Origin: Vitis vinifera
Taxonomy: Eukaryota; Streptophyta; Magnoliopsida; Vitales; Vitaceae
Direction of reading: 5' to 3'
Assembly (NCBI RefSeq): GCF_030704535.1
Contig: NC_081817.1
Coordinates: forward strand, 26,723,001 to 26,787,000
DNA: 64,000 nt
The translations under genes were made by a program, and so were the position numbers. Under the pieces are notes generated by a model. That model was not told the DNA's origin. It searched no databases and was given only the letters and a program-made list of their open reading frames with translations. This document shows positions 10,270 to 23,700 of the stretch, in pieces. Each line of letters starts with the position of its first letter. Position 1 is the first letter of the stretch.

Positions 10270-13200
10270 ATGTACAGGGACGTCTCCAGCTGCAACTCCT
10301 ACAACTATGGCGACGCTCTCTACTGGGACGCTCGCTACATCCAGGAGGCTGGCTCCTTCGACTGGTACCAGCGCTACTCTGCTCTTCGCCCGTTTGTCCG
10401 CAGATACATCCCCACCTCGTCTCGCGTCCTTATGGTTGGTTGTGGCAATGCCGGTAATTTCCAGCCTAACCCATTTTTGGATTTTGTGTTTTGTTTTCTT
10501 GGTTCGGATTGAATTACTCTAGTGTTGGGATTTAGGGTTTTTGTGGGAGTTCGGTTTGTTGCTTTCTTTGGGAGCTGGCAAAGTGCGGGGAGGGGTCAGA
10601 AATTGGAGTTTTCGGCTTTTGTTTGGGAGTTGGGAAAGGAAGAATATGTTTCAATTTAGCAATAATAGAGCATTTGGCTTAAACGGGGTTTGGTTTTGTT
10701 TTTGGGCAAATTTGTTGTTGCTTTATTTGCGTCATGGGCAAGTGTGGGGAAGGGAAAGGAATTGAAAAAATCTGGGCTCTTTGTTTGGAGTTGGGGGAAT
10801 AAGAACATGGCTCAATTAAGCAATGATAGAGTATTTAGCTAAGTGGGGCTGGGGCCTTTTTTTTTTGGGAAAAATTGTTTCCTGATCTGCCTGGAAGTTG
10901 GGCAAGTGTGGGGGAGACAAGAGATTGAAACTTTTGGTTTTTTGTTTGGGGTTGGGAAAATGATAGTGTTGCCTCAATGGAGCAAAAATAGTTTACTTAA
11001 CTAAGTGGGGTTGAGTTGGTTATTGAGATTTTTTTTTCTTGCTCCGTTTTGGTGCTGGGAATATTTGGATTTTTGTCTGGGGTTTGAGGAAAAAAGGAAT
11101 ATGGCCCTAATTGAGCTAGTGTTGTATTTCGCTCAATGGGATTGAGCTATTTGGAAAAAATTGTTTGTTTGCTTTGTTTGGGTGCTGAGAAAGGATGAAA
11201 ACTTGAAATTTTTGGGGTTTTGTTTGGAGTTCAGGGAATGAGAACATCTATTGAGCAGCAAACGTTGAGCATTTAGCTCTGTAGGGTTGGGTTCTTTCTT
11301 TTTGGGAAAATTCATTCTTCTGTGTTCTTAATTTTTTTTTTTGGGTTGTTTCTACTTATCATTTTGCCTGAGTTTCGGTAGTAGGAATGTGTAGGGAAGG
11401 AGAAGAAATTGAAACACTACGTGGAAGTTGAGAAATATTTGGAATTGACCAATAGTAGGATCTTTGGCTAGGTGGGATTGGTTTATTTTTTAGGGAAGTT
11501 TGCTTTTGCTCTGTTTGTTTGTAGTGAAGATGTGGGTGGGAAAGGAAAAAGGAATTGAAATTTCTCTTGGGTGGTCTTCTTTTTGTAAATTCCTCTGTTC
11601 AGTTGCTGAGAGCATAGGGAAAAGAACTGCACAAAAATATTTAGGATTTTAGGTGTTTCAGTATTTGAGACTTTGAGAAAACAAGAACTTCTTGGCTTCT
11701 CCTATTGCAGTGGAAACCGTTACTTGACTCTGTGGAGATGGGTTGTCATTTTCTTGCTGCCAAATGAAATGACATTCAAATCCTTCCTTTTATTCCCCTA
11801 GTTTTTCCAGCATTCTAAAGGAAACTTTTTGAATGTGTTTGTTACGTGAGAATGAGGAGTGGAAATGAGCATCTCATTCATTTGCTCTTCATTCCCATGT
11901 TTGGTAACTTAAATGATGATGGAAATAGAATCAAAAGTGATTCCAATGGAAATAGAAATCCCACTTATAAGTGGGATTTCAGTTCATCCTAAATAGGAGG
12001 TATTTTGATTCCCTAAAGTTATTTTTAAAAATATTTTTCAAAAATTTAAAAACTAAAGACTTTTTTAGATAAGTTATTTTTAAAAATAATTTTTTGTTTT
12101 GATTTTTATACAAAACACAAATTGTAAATTCAATTTATATGATATAACTAACTTTAATTCATGTCTTATTAAAATTTTTTTTTTTATTACAAATAAATTA
12201 AAAAATAAATAATTTTAATAAAATATGAATATTAATAATATAATAAAACCATAAATTATATTTTTTATAAATATTATAAAAATATAGATATTAACATTAA
12301 TTGATTTTTTTAAATAAATAATAATAATTTTTTTTTTGATAGGAAAATAAATAATAATAATTCAAAATTAATAATTTGTTATACTATTTATATGATTTTA
12401 TAAATTTTATAAATATTATAAAAATATGGATATTAACATTTTATAAAAGCATAATTTATATATTTTGTTAAAAATGAAGAATAATTATTCAAAATTAATA
12501 ATTGCTAATACAATTCTATTTTAAATTAATATAAAAACAAATAAAATTTAATTTTTTTAAGGTATAATAAGCCAAAATTTTCTTTATATGCATACATTTA
12601 TTACTCAATAATGAAGATGTCTATAATTAATTTATTAGTTTTCTAAATTTTAAATTATTCTTAAAAATTACAAGATCTATTAAAGAATTTAAAGCATTAA
12701 TTAGTCTTATATACATTTTTTGAGCTTTAAATTATTTTTAAAAATTGCTAAACTTATTAATAAATTCAATACAAAGTCTCACTTGATTTGAAATTCATTT
12801 TCTCTAGTGAAAAAAATGAAAAGAACAATTTTCTATTTTACTTTGTTTTTGAAAATTGTTTCTAAAGAACAAAGTTTTGCTTGGTAAATGGATATGGAGA
12901 TACGCATGTGAAAGAGAGAACCTATGGAAGCAGGTGATTTGGGCAAAGTTTGGGCAAGAAGAATACGGGTGGAGGTCTAAAAAACCTAATGGGGCGTTTG
13001 GAGTAGGGGTGTGGAAGGAGATTATGAAGGAAAATGAATGGTGCTGGGACAGCCTAGAGTTTAGGGTGGGGAAGGGCAATAAGATCAGATTCTGGACTGA
13101 TGTGTGGTGTGCGGGTACAGCGTTGTCTCAATCTTTTCCGCACCTCTTTGCCTTGGCTGTTGACAGGAATGCTACGGTGGAGGAGATGTGGGACCAGAAT

Positions 13201-16200
13201 TCTGATCAAGGAGGTTGGAATCTAAGATTCTTGAGGAATTTTAATGACTGGGAGGTGGGCATGGTAGGAGATCTGCTTCTTAAGTTGAGAGGGCTTAGGC
13301 CGGCTTTGGAGGAAGATTCAATCTCTTGGAAGGGAGGAAAAAGCGGTAGATATAAAGTCAAGATGGCGTACAGTGGTTTAGTCAATCCCAGTGACATTGT
13401 TTTCCCGGAAAAAAGCATTTGGGTGAATAGTGTCCCTACCAAAGTCGCTTTCTTTGCGTGGGAGGCATCGTGGGAGAAGGTGTTAACGCTTGATAGACTC
13501 CAAAGAAGAGGATGGCATCTCCCGAATTGCTGTTTTTTGTGTGGTTGTGCAGAAGAATCTGTAAATCATGTCCTTATTCACTGTACAGTGGTTAGAGCCC
13601 TTTGGGAATTAGTCCTTGGGCTTGTAGGTGTAAAGTGGGTCTTTCCAGAAACTGTAAAGGAGGTCCTATTGAGCTGGAGAGGTTCTTTTGTGGGGAAAAA
13701 AAGGAAAAAAATTTGGAAATCCATCCCGTTATGTATATTTTGGACGGTTTGGAAAGAAAGGAATAGATTAGCCTTTAAGGGGGGTGAGCTACATATTCAG
13801 AAGTTAAAGAATTTTTTTGTTTGTAACTTGTGGGGTTGGTCTAGATTGGATATTGGAGAGGATTCTCTATCCCTTCTAGGTTTTTTAGAGTGGCTAGCAT
13901 CCACCTAGGGGGGGTGAGGTCTTCTTGGTCTCTTTTGTTTTTTGGTTGAGAGGTTATAGTCGCCTTGTATATCTCCTGTATACTGTGTGGCTATTGGCCT
14001 TTTTTGCTTAATATATTTCGATTTACGTATCAAAAAAAATAATGTTATAAATTTTTAAGAACACACACCCAAATAGGTTTTTATTATTTAGCAAAAAAAA
14101 CTCTCAAAGATTTTTTTAAATGAAAATAAAAAATTATTTTTAATTATGTACAATGTGAGATTTTTTTAAAATAAAAATAAAAAATAATTATTTTAAACCA
14201 TATATATGGATATTATTGGTAATTTCTTTATTTATTTATTTTTTCATTTGCATTTTCATTTTTATTTGACATTGAAATGGAAACAAATTATCATTCCAAC
14301 CTTACATTCCTATATGCATCCAAATACAAGAATTGAAATTACCAAGTTCATTCCTATTAACAGGGAATAGGAATGGAAATAAAATATTCTTTACAATTCC
14401 TTAGTCCCGCGTATCAAACACACACTAAATGTTTTACCCTACTTAGTCAATCTGTCCTAAGTGGATACTACCCAACCCATAAAGAGGGGTATACCTGCAG
14501 AAAATATCCTCTAAGCCTTGTAGCACTCCTAAAAGGGGGACCTATCCTCTAAATCTTGTAGGGCCCATTAATTACCCCTTTGAAAACAGCTTATACCTAA
14601 AAGAGCTTTCAAGAAAGTAAGGTAGACCATGTTCATACACCTTGTTTGAAAGGTGCACTCACTCCTTATAGAAGATAGTGGATTTTTGGGCCACATAAAG
14701 TTGTCAGAGCAATGCTCTTAGCTGTATCTTTTGTTTTTTTCTCTTTGTTATTGTGTGATGAAAACAAATTTAGGGAGAGATATTAGAAGAATTCTTGGAT
14801 TCATACTATTTCAGAATTGTTTCTTCTCTACTGTAACAAGCTTGTGAGAGACTACTGAATTATACTAACTCAGTACATCTCCAGAAGTTATGTAGAGGAT
14901 AATCTTGTTGCACATTAAGAGGATTTCCTTTCCTATCATGATCAAAAGGAAGTTTGGTAGTTTACATTGCTCTTGCAAGCATAGAAATTATGGATTGCTC
15001 CTTTTTTATGAACTAGCTTTTCCTTTTCATGTTGCTGGTATCTAATTAAGTTCACAAGTAAGCAAAGATTTGAAACTGCTAAGAAGCAGTTGTTTTCATA
15101 AAGGCATGGTGAATGTATGGTTGTGAAAGAAAGTCAGCGAATTTGAATGGAGTAACCACCAATATGTTACTCTATGAATCACTTCTAATTTCTCTAAATG
15201 AAAAATAAGTTGTTTTGGACCTCCTCAATCTGTAAGCAGCAGGAAAATGATTGGTAATGTGGTGACTCTGTTATTTATCAAATTGAGAAATGTTGGAGCA
15301 ATGAAGCTCACTCATTACTCATTGGAGCTAAAAGGATATAGTTGTGGTTTACAACTATGTACCAAATTGGCTGCATTATGAAAAGTTTGACTTTGCTTAT
15401 GGTTTTGATTTTTTTTTTCCTTTTGATTTCAATATACACCCTGGTATGAGGTGGCTTATCATTGTCCCAATAGCTCAAAGGAAATACAGATGGGATGCTT
15501 ATGGTCATGTTTCATTATGTTAAACACCCTTTTGTTGTCTTATAGCACCTGCATTTCCAATGCCATAAATATGTTATACACTGTGAACTTGTTTAAATTA
15601 AGTTGTAAATTGTCATTTTAAGAAGTAATGGTACAATTTCAAATTTTAGAGGTGATGGTGTATTTATATGGTTGAATTCATGTAGAACTAGTTCAGAAAG
15701 TCAGAGTATCCTGAAAACAACAATTTGGGGAACTCAGTCTTTTCCTCTACCCAATACCTGTTATTTGATAGTTCCTTTTTGTCATTCTCCATATCACAAA
15801 GCTAATTGTTGATTTGTTGTTGAAGCTTTGCTTAACCACAATGTCATCTGACAATTGCAGCATTATTGCTGTAAGATACTTCTACAGCCTTTCTACTTGC
15901 TAACAAAGCTTCTGAAGGTTTTTTTTTTTTTTGTCTTTAACTTTATAGTTATGTCAGAGGACATGGTCAAGGATGGGTATGAAGAAATAATGAACATTGA
16001 CATTTCATCAGTTGCCATTGAGATGATGAGAAGGAAACATGAGCACATCCATCAACTGCAATGTATCATTTCAAAACGAACAGCTTCATTAATTCCTTTC
16101 ATGAAACTTTACCATGTTCTTTTAAACTAAAGGCTCAGTTTTTGTGCTATCTTTCTTTAATAAATTGCTGTAGATATGCAAATGGATGTCAAGGATATGA

Positions 16201-17834
16201 GTTTCTTCCCAGATGAATCATTCGATTGCGTTATTGACAAAGGTATAGTCCTGCCCTTCATCAATGCCTTTTTAAAGGTTGAAAAGTTTGAACTAAGTGC
16301 ATTTTATGTTAATAATAATTTTTCTTTGCTGCTGTCACACACATGGGGTGCTAATCCTCTATCTAGGAACTCTTGATTCTTTAATGGTAAGTTGTCTAAA
16401 TATACTCATGTTTCATCCATTTTTTTGTTAGGCATCTTCTCATTTTATTTTAATGTGTTCTTATAATTTCTAGTGTGGGACCGATGCTCCAATTAGTGCT
16501 TCTCGAATGCTGGGGGAAGTGAGCAGGTCATATGCTTCAGAACCTCTTAAAGCTTATTAGAATGCTGTTGGCTATAGGAATTATTCAATCTTTCTTAACC
16601 TTATTCAATCTTTCTTAACCTTATTGTAATGTTTCTAAAAAAATTTATTCTTGGTTGTAGGCTTCTTAAACCTGGAGGGATCTATATGTTGGTAACCATA
16701 TACTCAAAGCTGAAGCTTGATTCTGGTTGTTCTTTGTTTCATTTTGGAAATTTGAAATAGATAATCTGTTACCAAATTGCCATGTCCAGATAACCTATGG
16801 TGATCCAACAGTAAGGATGCCTCATTTGGGTCGACCAGTATACAATTGGAAAGTTGTATTATACGTCATTCGTAAGTTCTTTTTCTCACTGTATGGTTAT
16901 CTCCCTCCTCTTCCTCTCTCTAATCATTTAGTTTTTAGAAGCAACTCATGCTTTAATGTTGTAATTTCATTTTGCTTAATATTTGTCATCAAAGAACCCC
17001 TTTCGCTTTGATTGGTTCCAAACTGTTGGTGTTCTTTTTCACATTTGTTGGGCTGGATCTTGCTTGGAAAAAGTGAAGTTCTTACATCCATTATATAGTC
17101 ACTTCTTTTAGTTGCATCATCTCCTAAATATTTACAACAAGTAGCCATGTAACAAGTGACTGAGAATTTGTATAAGTATTCCAATTTGAATATGGATATT
17201 CTTAAAGTGCAGACACTAACCTTCTCACAACAACAAAAGAAATTCCTTCTAGGCATTCAAGTAGTGAAAGGACTATGGAATTCCTGACTGCAAGAGCATT
17301 GAAAGCATTATTCTGATAAAAAGCATAGGATCCTGACCTCAAAATGATAATGATGCAATGTGTACGAGGAAAAGAATGGAACTACTGAATACAGAATTCC
17401 CTTTAGAGAGAGCTTGTTGGTTGTGTATGGACATGTAGTTTATTGATTTCTCAGCATTTCAATATCAAATTCTGGATATCTAGAATGCTATAATATTTGT
17501 CCTGGCCTGGTGTGTTTTGTGTGCTTTACTCTTTCACTTACTATGATCCATTTCATTATCAAATGGTGAAGAATTCTAATATTCTACTCACTGTCCTTTC
17601 TCTGGCCTTTTTTAAATAATTGCAGCCAGACCAGGATTCCAAAAGCCAGCAGGTTCTACTTCGTCAGCAAAATCATACTTGGAACCGGTTCCTACCACTG
17701 AGAAAGGGCTACTTCTCCCAGGTTTTGTTTTGGAGGATCCAGATTCTCACTATATATACATCTGTAAAAAGATGGATGAAACAGCAGAGCTAGGCAACAT
17801 ACCCGCCTATCCATTGACTTCTGAAGTTTTGTAG
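10270..17834 (+). CDS. SAM-dependent methyltransferase, METTL13 / EEF1AKMT4-like, 8 exons
   Basis: Exons: 10270-10453, 15949-16062, 16174-16242, 16367-16386, 16474-16526, 16661-16691, 16790-16871, 17626-17834. All introns are GT-AG and every join keeps frame, giving 253 aa. The N-terminus has YWDARY and FDWYQRY. Motif I is VLMVGCGNA (residues 53-61), followed by the acidic post-I segment NIDIS and FPDESFDCVIDKGTLDSL, a signature of the METTL13/EFM4-type class I methyltransferases. LLKPGGIYMLITYG follows. Known animal and yeast relatives methylate lysines of elongation factor eEF1A; the plant substrate is not established here. A close plant homologue is the Arabidopsis protein I recall as At4g34360. 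No targeting peptide is evident, so it is probably cytosolic. Exon 4 is a 20-nt microexon encoding TLDSLM. Intron 1 is 5.5 kb and full of repeats. The start ATG follows a C-rich leader and aligns with the conserved N-terminus. Confidence 0.93.
10540..11700. repeat. Degenerate minisatellite in methyltransferase intron 1
   Basis: About six diverged units of roughly 130-195 bp. A recurring block such as GCAATGATAGAGTATTTAGC appears near 10658, 10820, 10982, 11113, 11254 and 11448. Each is followed by GTGGGG/GGTTGG, a T-run with TTTGGG-AAAATT, then a TTTGTTTGG-GTTGGG block. The units are same-orientation repeats. The T/G-rich strand bias is strong. Confidence 0.7.
11832..14428. mobile_element. 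Candidate terminal-inverted-repeat element with a nested LINE
   Basis: The left end reads ATGTGTTTGTTACGTGAGAA. The right end in reverse reads GTGTGTTTGATACGCGGGAC, followed on both sides by matching TGGAAATGA/ATGGAAATA-type sequence, so the two ends are imperfect inverted repeats. The interior is AT-rich and holds the LINE tail at 12856-14038. No transposase is visible. Target duplications are unclear, so the class is not assigned. Confidence 0.45.
12856..14038 (+). mobile_element. 5'-truncated LINE (L1-type) 3' end with zf-RVT domain
   Basis: An open stretch of about 340 codons runs to a TAG at 13906-13908. It begins with LLGKWIWRYACE, a typical junction after plant LINE reverse transcriptases. 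It ends with the zf-RVT region: KSIWVNSVPTKVAFFAWEAS, then LPNCCFLCGCAEESVNHVLIHC with its Cys-Cys-His-Cys set. After the stop come about 130 bp of 3' UTR and a short A-run at 14031-14038. The reverse transcriptase and endonuclease are missing. It is sense-oriented inside methyltransferase intron 1. The frame has no in-frame ATG near its start, so it is a fragment, not a gene. Its long intact frame suggests a fairly recent insertion. Confidence 0.85.
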
Positions 17835-18124
17835 GAATTAATTCTATGGAAGAGCCAAGGAAGTTGGTTCCTGCTCTGTTTGCATGCCTTGGCATTCACT
17901 GACCCTTTATATGTTTGTTGTTGTACGTAGAACCCCCGTCTAGTCGACAGACATTCTCGGAGTTATCAGTGTCTATTGACCATGATTCCATTGTTATGCT
18001 CTGCATGCCAAATTATCATTTGACTGAAAACAGATGGATGAATAAACGAAGCCCATCAGGCCAAAATATTCACCAGCTTCCATCTGTCAGTTGTGCAATA
18101 ACTGTTCTCCAAAGCTTAGTTTTA

Positions 18125-18130
18125 AATAAA
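18125..18130 (+). terminator. Candidate poly(A) signal of the methyltransferase gene
   Basis: AATAAA about 290 nt after the TAG stop at 17832-17834, inside the least AT-rich part of the downstream sequence. This is position-based evidence only. Confidence 0.35.
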
Positions 18131-18239
18131 GACATTGTTTTTCTTGCATTGCTTTTGTTTTTATCATTTGCTATGTTTTACTCTAGACATCATACCTATT
18201 ACTTCCTGATGCTGATTTGAGTGAGCATATATCCTCTGA

Positions 18240-20057
18240 ATCTCAATTATCAATAATTTTGGAATAGGAGATTAATAATACAAATCCCAATACAATGTGT
18301 AATAAACAAAAATTAATGCTACCAAGTTAACATCAGCTTTTAGGTAATTAGATTTTATGTATATATTGAAAGATAAATGGAAAATCTATCAAAACTCGTA
18401 AAAAATTTGGAAAACCTTAAAAAAAAAAAAAAAAGATAAAAAAGGAAGCAATATTCCTTTGAAGTTGTTTTATTACATATATATTTATATTAGTATTCAT
18501 TTATTTTAAATATTAAAAACTACTTTTATTATAATATGTTTTATTACATTTTGTATATAAAAATGAAATTATTTTGAAATTTTATTTTGGAAGTCAATAA
18601 AAAATTAAATATTGCCTTCAATAATTTTTAAATAAGATTTTGCATAAAATATTTTATTTGAAAGTGGATTTTTATGGTTTCTTAATAAAAAAAATCTCTC
18701 CTTCAGTTTGTCACCATCTTATTTCCCTCTACTCTTTCCAAATGCTTTTACTTGACATTTTTCCCATTTCTTTAACTGCGGTTGTTTGGAGAGATATAGG
18801 AGTGGTTTTAATTTTCTCGAATTAGGGTCATTTTGTGTCCTACCAACAAGAGGAGTTTTAATTTCCTTGTAATATTAACGATTAAGTTTTAGTATTAGAA
18901 TTACAATGTACCAGTACAAGAAAGAAATGAAAACATAAAGATATGTAACATTATAGTATCATAAGCATATCGAATCAAATCAAATTTAACAAGATATCTT
19001 TCTTCTTTCCCCACGACCTGAAAATGATATTTTTTTCCTTAAACTTTTATAAATATTTTCATTAAGTAAATAGATTCTACATTAAGTATACTTGATACAT
19101 AAAATTTATTAATTTATAAGAATAATTTGAAATTTAAAAAATGATTTAATTGGTAGTAGAAAGTCATGAAACTCAATAATATTATAAAACTATAAATCAA
19201 AATTCAATGATTGACTTGGCTAGTTTGTTATTTTTACATATATCATATTTTTGTAAAAAATTTTAATAGACAAATAAATTCCGAATCAAGTAAGACTTAA
19301 TGCATTAGATACATTAACAAGGCTAATGATTTTGAAAAATAATTTAAAACTCAAATAGTGATCCAATTAATATTATAAAGTTTTTTAAAAAAGTGGTCTA
19401 GAATTACTTTATTGTTTTTCTTCTACATAGAATGGTATTTTTCTTTTTTCTTTTTCACTAAACAAATAAACTCTTAATTAAATTAGACTTAATTGGTTGG
19501 ATTGAATTTTTAAAATAATATGTGATCCAATTAATAAAAAAAATTATGGATAAAAATTATTTTATAATGACTTTATTATTTCTTTTTATTACATAAATAT
19601 ATTTTTATAAATTTTCTTACTTAAAAAATGAACTTCAAATCATGTTATACTTTGTATTGAATTATAGATTATATCAAAGCATTCTACAACACTTTGTCCA
19701 TAATGAATACTATGGAGCGATTTTTATCCATAATTTTCTGTATTAATGGGATAATAGAGTGTTTTAAAAATTTAATCCAACGCATTAAGTCTAACTTAAC
19801 TAGGAGTTTATTTGTCTAGTAAAAAAACTAAAGAAAAATATGAACTTATATAGAAGAAAAATAATAGAGTAATTCTAAACCTTTTTTTTTTTCAAAATTT
19901 TATAGTATTAATCGAAGCATTATTTGAGTTTTAAACTATTTTTAAAAATTATTAGACTCTTTAATAATCTAATGCATTTTAAGTTTTACTTGATTTGGAG
20001 TTTATTTGCCTATTAAAAAAATGAAAAAATAATTCTATGTAAAAGAAAATCTAGCTA
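18240..20057. other. AT-rich intergenic DNA, no gene seen
   Basis: Several short segments recur in both orientations between 18900 and 20050 (for example TGATTTGGAGTTTATTTG and AATTAGACTTAATTGGTTGG-like strings). This suggests decayed inverted-repeat elements. No coding signal. Confidence 0.4.
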
Positions 20058-20062
20058 AGTCA

Positions 20063-20552
20063 TGAAGAGAATTTAAACAACATAGGATCACATGTAAACA
20101 TTTAAGCATGCATTGAACGTCAAAAATCAACCGGTTACCTTGGTTTATGCCATGGAAAGCCATTTCTTCTTCTACTAGTATCCAAGAAGCTGCTCCAGGT
20201 CTGTGATGGTACGAGAATTAAGGTTCAATGAGCTTTTCCTTTCCTCCCCAAAAATTCAGTCCAAGTGTGTGTGTATGTGCAGTGTGTGCTCTCCAAGAAG
20301 AAGAAAGGAGACACCTTCCAAATGCACATATCTCTTTCTATATATATATGTAAATAAATTCATATACACATTACATACATTATTTGGACCACTTGACTTA
20401 ATGGGTCAGTCAAGTGAATTAGGGTGAGCCCATAAAAAGTCAAGCAATAATGTGTCTAGCCCCATTATGGACCACAATGCAAAAATTAAATTAACACTGA
20501 TTTATGACATTATCAAATTGATTATGTAAGTCCACACATAAAAATTCCAACA
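20063..20552 (-). repeat. Copia-1 3' LTR
   Basis: 490 bp, TG...CA termini (TGAAGAGAATTT / ATTCCAACA on the plus strand). Pairs with 25833-26329. Confidence 0.95.
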
Positions 20553-20566
20553 ATTCTCCCACTTGG
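20553..20566 (-). other. Copia-1 polypurine tract
   Basis: On the minus strand AAGTGGGAGAAT directly precedes the 3' LTR start, the expected place for plus-strand DNA priming. Confidence 0.7.
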
Positions 20567-20761
20567 ACTACATAATCAAACATTACAACATATACATAAT
20601 CATAAATCAATGTCCCATAGAATCTCATCAAAACAAATAATCAAAAGCAATCATATATGCTTCATTGCTTGATTCACAGGGAAATATACAATAATAGCAA
20701 TCCTTCCAACAATAGCATAATATTACAATACCAAAAGTGGCTCCCACTAACTTAATACTAC

Positions 20762-23700
20762 CTAGGCTTCCAATAACCCCATTTGAGATACATGTTCTTG
20801 AAACACAATTATGGGTAAGTCTTTTGTTAATGGATCCGCCAACATACTGTTTGTGGACATGTGTTTAATATCAATAAGAGACTCTGCCACTTTTTCCTTA
20901 ACAAAATAGAACTTTACATCAATATGTTTGGAGCGAGAAATACTTCTAGTATTCTTAGAGAAAGCAACAACTGCGGAATTATCACAAAATAATTTTAGCG
21001 GTCTACAATTGGAGTCAACAACTCCCAAAGCTGAAATAAAATTCCGCATCCACATAGCATGACAACAAGCCTCATAACATGCCACATACTCTGCCTCCAT
21101 AGTTGAGGATGTTGTAAGTGTTTGCTTGACACTTTTTCAAGATACAGCTCCTCCTGCCATCATAAAAATATAACCCGTGGTGGATTTCTTATCATTTATG
21201 CAGCCAGTAAAATTAACATCACAAAACCCAACTACATCAAGTAAGCTGGTACATTGATATGTCAACATTAAGTCCTTAGTTCCTTGCAAATACCTAAGGA
21301 CCTTCTTAGCGACTTTCCAATGTTGACTCCTAGGATTGCTCAAGTACCATCCCAACATGCCCACAACAAAAGCAATATCAAGGCGTGTACATACTTGAGC
21401 ATACATAAGGCTGCCAACCACAAATGAATAAGGAACAGTTCTTATTTCCTCTCTCTTATCATCATTTTGAGGACACTGCGCCTTTGAAAACTTATCACCC
21501 TTCACAATTGGCGCTTTAGTAGATCTACAGTTGTGCATATTGAACCTCTTTAATATCTTCTCAATATAGGTTCTTTGAGACAATTTAAGCACCCCATTAG
21601 CCCTATCACGAAGAATCTTTATGCCCAAAAAGTAAGAAGCCTCACCAAGATCCTTCATGTCAAAATGGGTTGACAACATGTGCTTTGTCTCAATCAACAA
21701 GTCAGAATCATTTGATGCGAATAGTATATCATCAACATATAAAACAAGAAATATGTAACTACTCCCACTGACCCTCAAATATATGCATCTGTCAACTGTA
21801 TTCTCTTTAAAACCATTTTGGGTGATAATCATATCAAACTTCATATACCACTACTTCAAAGCCTATTTAAGACCATAAATTGACTTATTGAGCTTGCAAA
21901 CTAAATATTCCTTTCCAACTTCTGCAAAACCAGTAGGTTGCTCCATATACATGTCCTCATCCAAATCACCATTCAAGAAAGCTGTCTTGACATCCATCTG
22001 ATGTAACTCCAAATCAAAATGAGCTACTATGGCCATAATCACTCTAAAAGAGTCCTTGGTCGACACAAGTGAGAAGGTTTCTTTGAAATCAATTCATTCT
22101 CTTTGACTATAACCTTTAACCACAAGTCTAGCTTTATATCTCTCTATTTTCCCACTAGAATCACGTTTGGTCTTAAATACCCACTTGCACCCAACTGGTT
22201 TACAACCATGTGACAATTCGACCAAGTCCTAAACACCATTCATATACATAGAATTCAATTCATCATCTATGACTTCTTTCCAAGAAGTGAATTGAGGACA
22301 ATGAATTGTTTCTTGATAAGTGACTGGATCATAAGCATCATAACCATCATACTCATGCTCCTGCAAATAAATCATGTAATCATATGAAATAGCCGGCCTA
22401 CGAACCTTCTGTGATCTTCTCAAAGGAACCCCATCAACAACAATATCATCAACAGGAATGCCAGATTCCACTTGATCACTATGCTCTCCTTGATTAGTGG
22501 CTAGCTGTTAGACAATAGGAACATCCACATTTGGAACATGAGATGTAGGAAAAGGAATCACAACGTGCTCTTCTCCAAAAGGTATCTCACGAGGCACAAA
22601 ATTTGGATCAACATTAACTTCATCCTCAAAGTATACAGCCTTGTCTGACTCAATGATTTTGGTGGTATGAGATGGACAATAAAATCTGGAACCCCTTGAT
22701 CCAATGCAATAACCAACAAAGAAACCACTGATGGTTTTAGGATCAAGTTTCTTTGACTGTAATATATGCCGCAGTCCTTAAGGCTTCATCCCACAGAAAT
22801 TCTGGTAAGGAGGAATTAGACAACATGCACCTTACTATATCCAACAATGTGTGATTCCTCCTTTCTGCAACCCCATTTTGTTGAGGAGTGTCTGGCATTG
22901 TATATCCTGCATCAATGCCGCATTCCAACAAAAACTTAGCGAATGGTCCAAGATTCCGTTCAGTCTCATCATATCTCCCATAATACTCACCACCTCTATC
23001 AGACTTCACAACTTTAATGGACTTTCCCAACTGCAACTCCACCTTAGCCTTAAAGGCTTTAAACACATTTAGGGGGTCGGATTTCTAATGGATTAGTTCA
23101 ACATAACCATATCTAGAGAAATCATCAATAAAAGTGATGAAATATTTATAACCCCCTAAAGTAGTTGGTGTCAAAGGACCACATATATCTGTGTGAATCA
23201 AGTCTAAAGTGCCTCCACACCTATCAATCTTCTCCTTTCCGGTCTTTGCTGCCATCTTCCCTTTTAAGCAAACAACACAAGTCTCAAAGTCTGAGAAATC
23301 AAGATTAGAAAGCACACCATCTCTAACCAATCTCTCTAATCTTTGCCTAGAAATATGACCCAGGCGTTTGTGCCACAACATAGAAGAACTCAAATTCATT
23401 CTAGCACGCTTGCAACCAACAACATAATTAACAGAGGATGAATCACTTAAAGGACCATGATGCAAATTGAGACTATAAAGATTGCCAAACAAAATAGCAT
23501 TGCCAATTAGAACAAAGTTGCTAAATATGTCCACTTTTCCTCCTCCAAAGTGGAAAGTGTAACATTGTCTATCCAAAATAGATACAGAAATCAGATTCCT
23601 TCTAAGTGAGGGTATGAAAGCCACATTGTGTAACAACAAAAAACTTTATGTGATCAACCTTAGCTTTATCATGCCAAAAAAAATTCTACTTTCACTTTGC

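Noticed and set aside
12804..13079. Minus-strand 91-codon frame
   Set aside because: Antisense shadow of the LINE coding tail.
12860..14064. Target duplication TTTCTAAAGAACA / TTTTTAAGAACAC for the intron-1 LINE
   Set aside because: The right copy is a dozen bases beyond the A-run and the match is imperfect, so it is not reliable.
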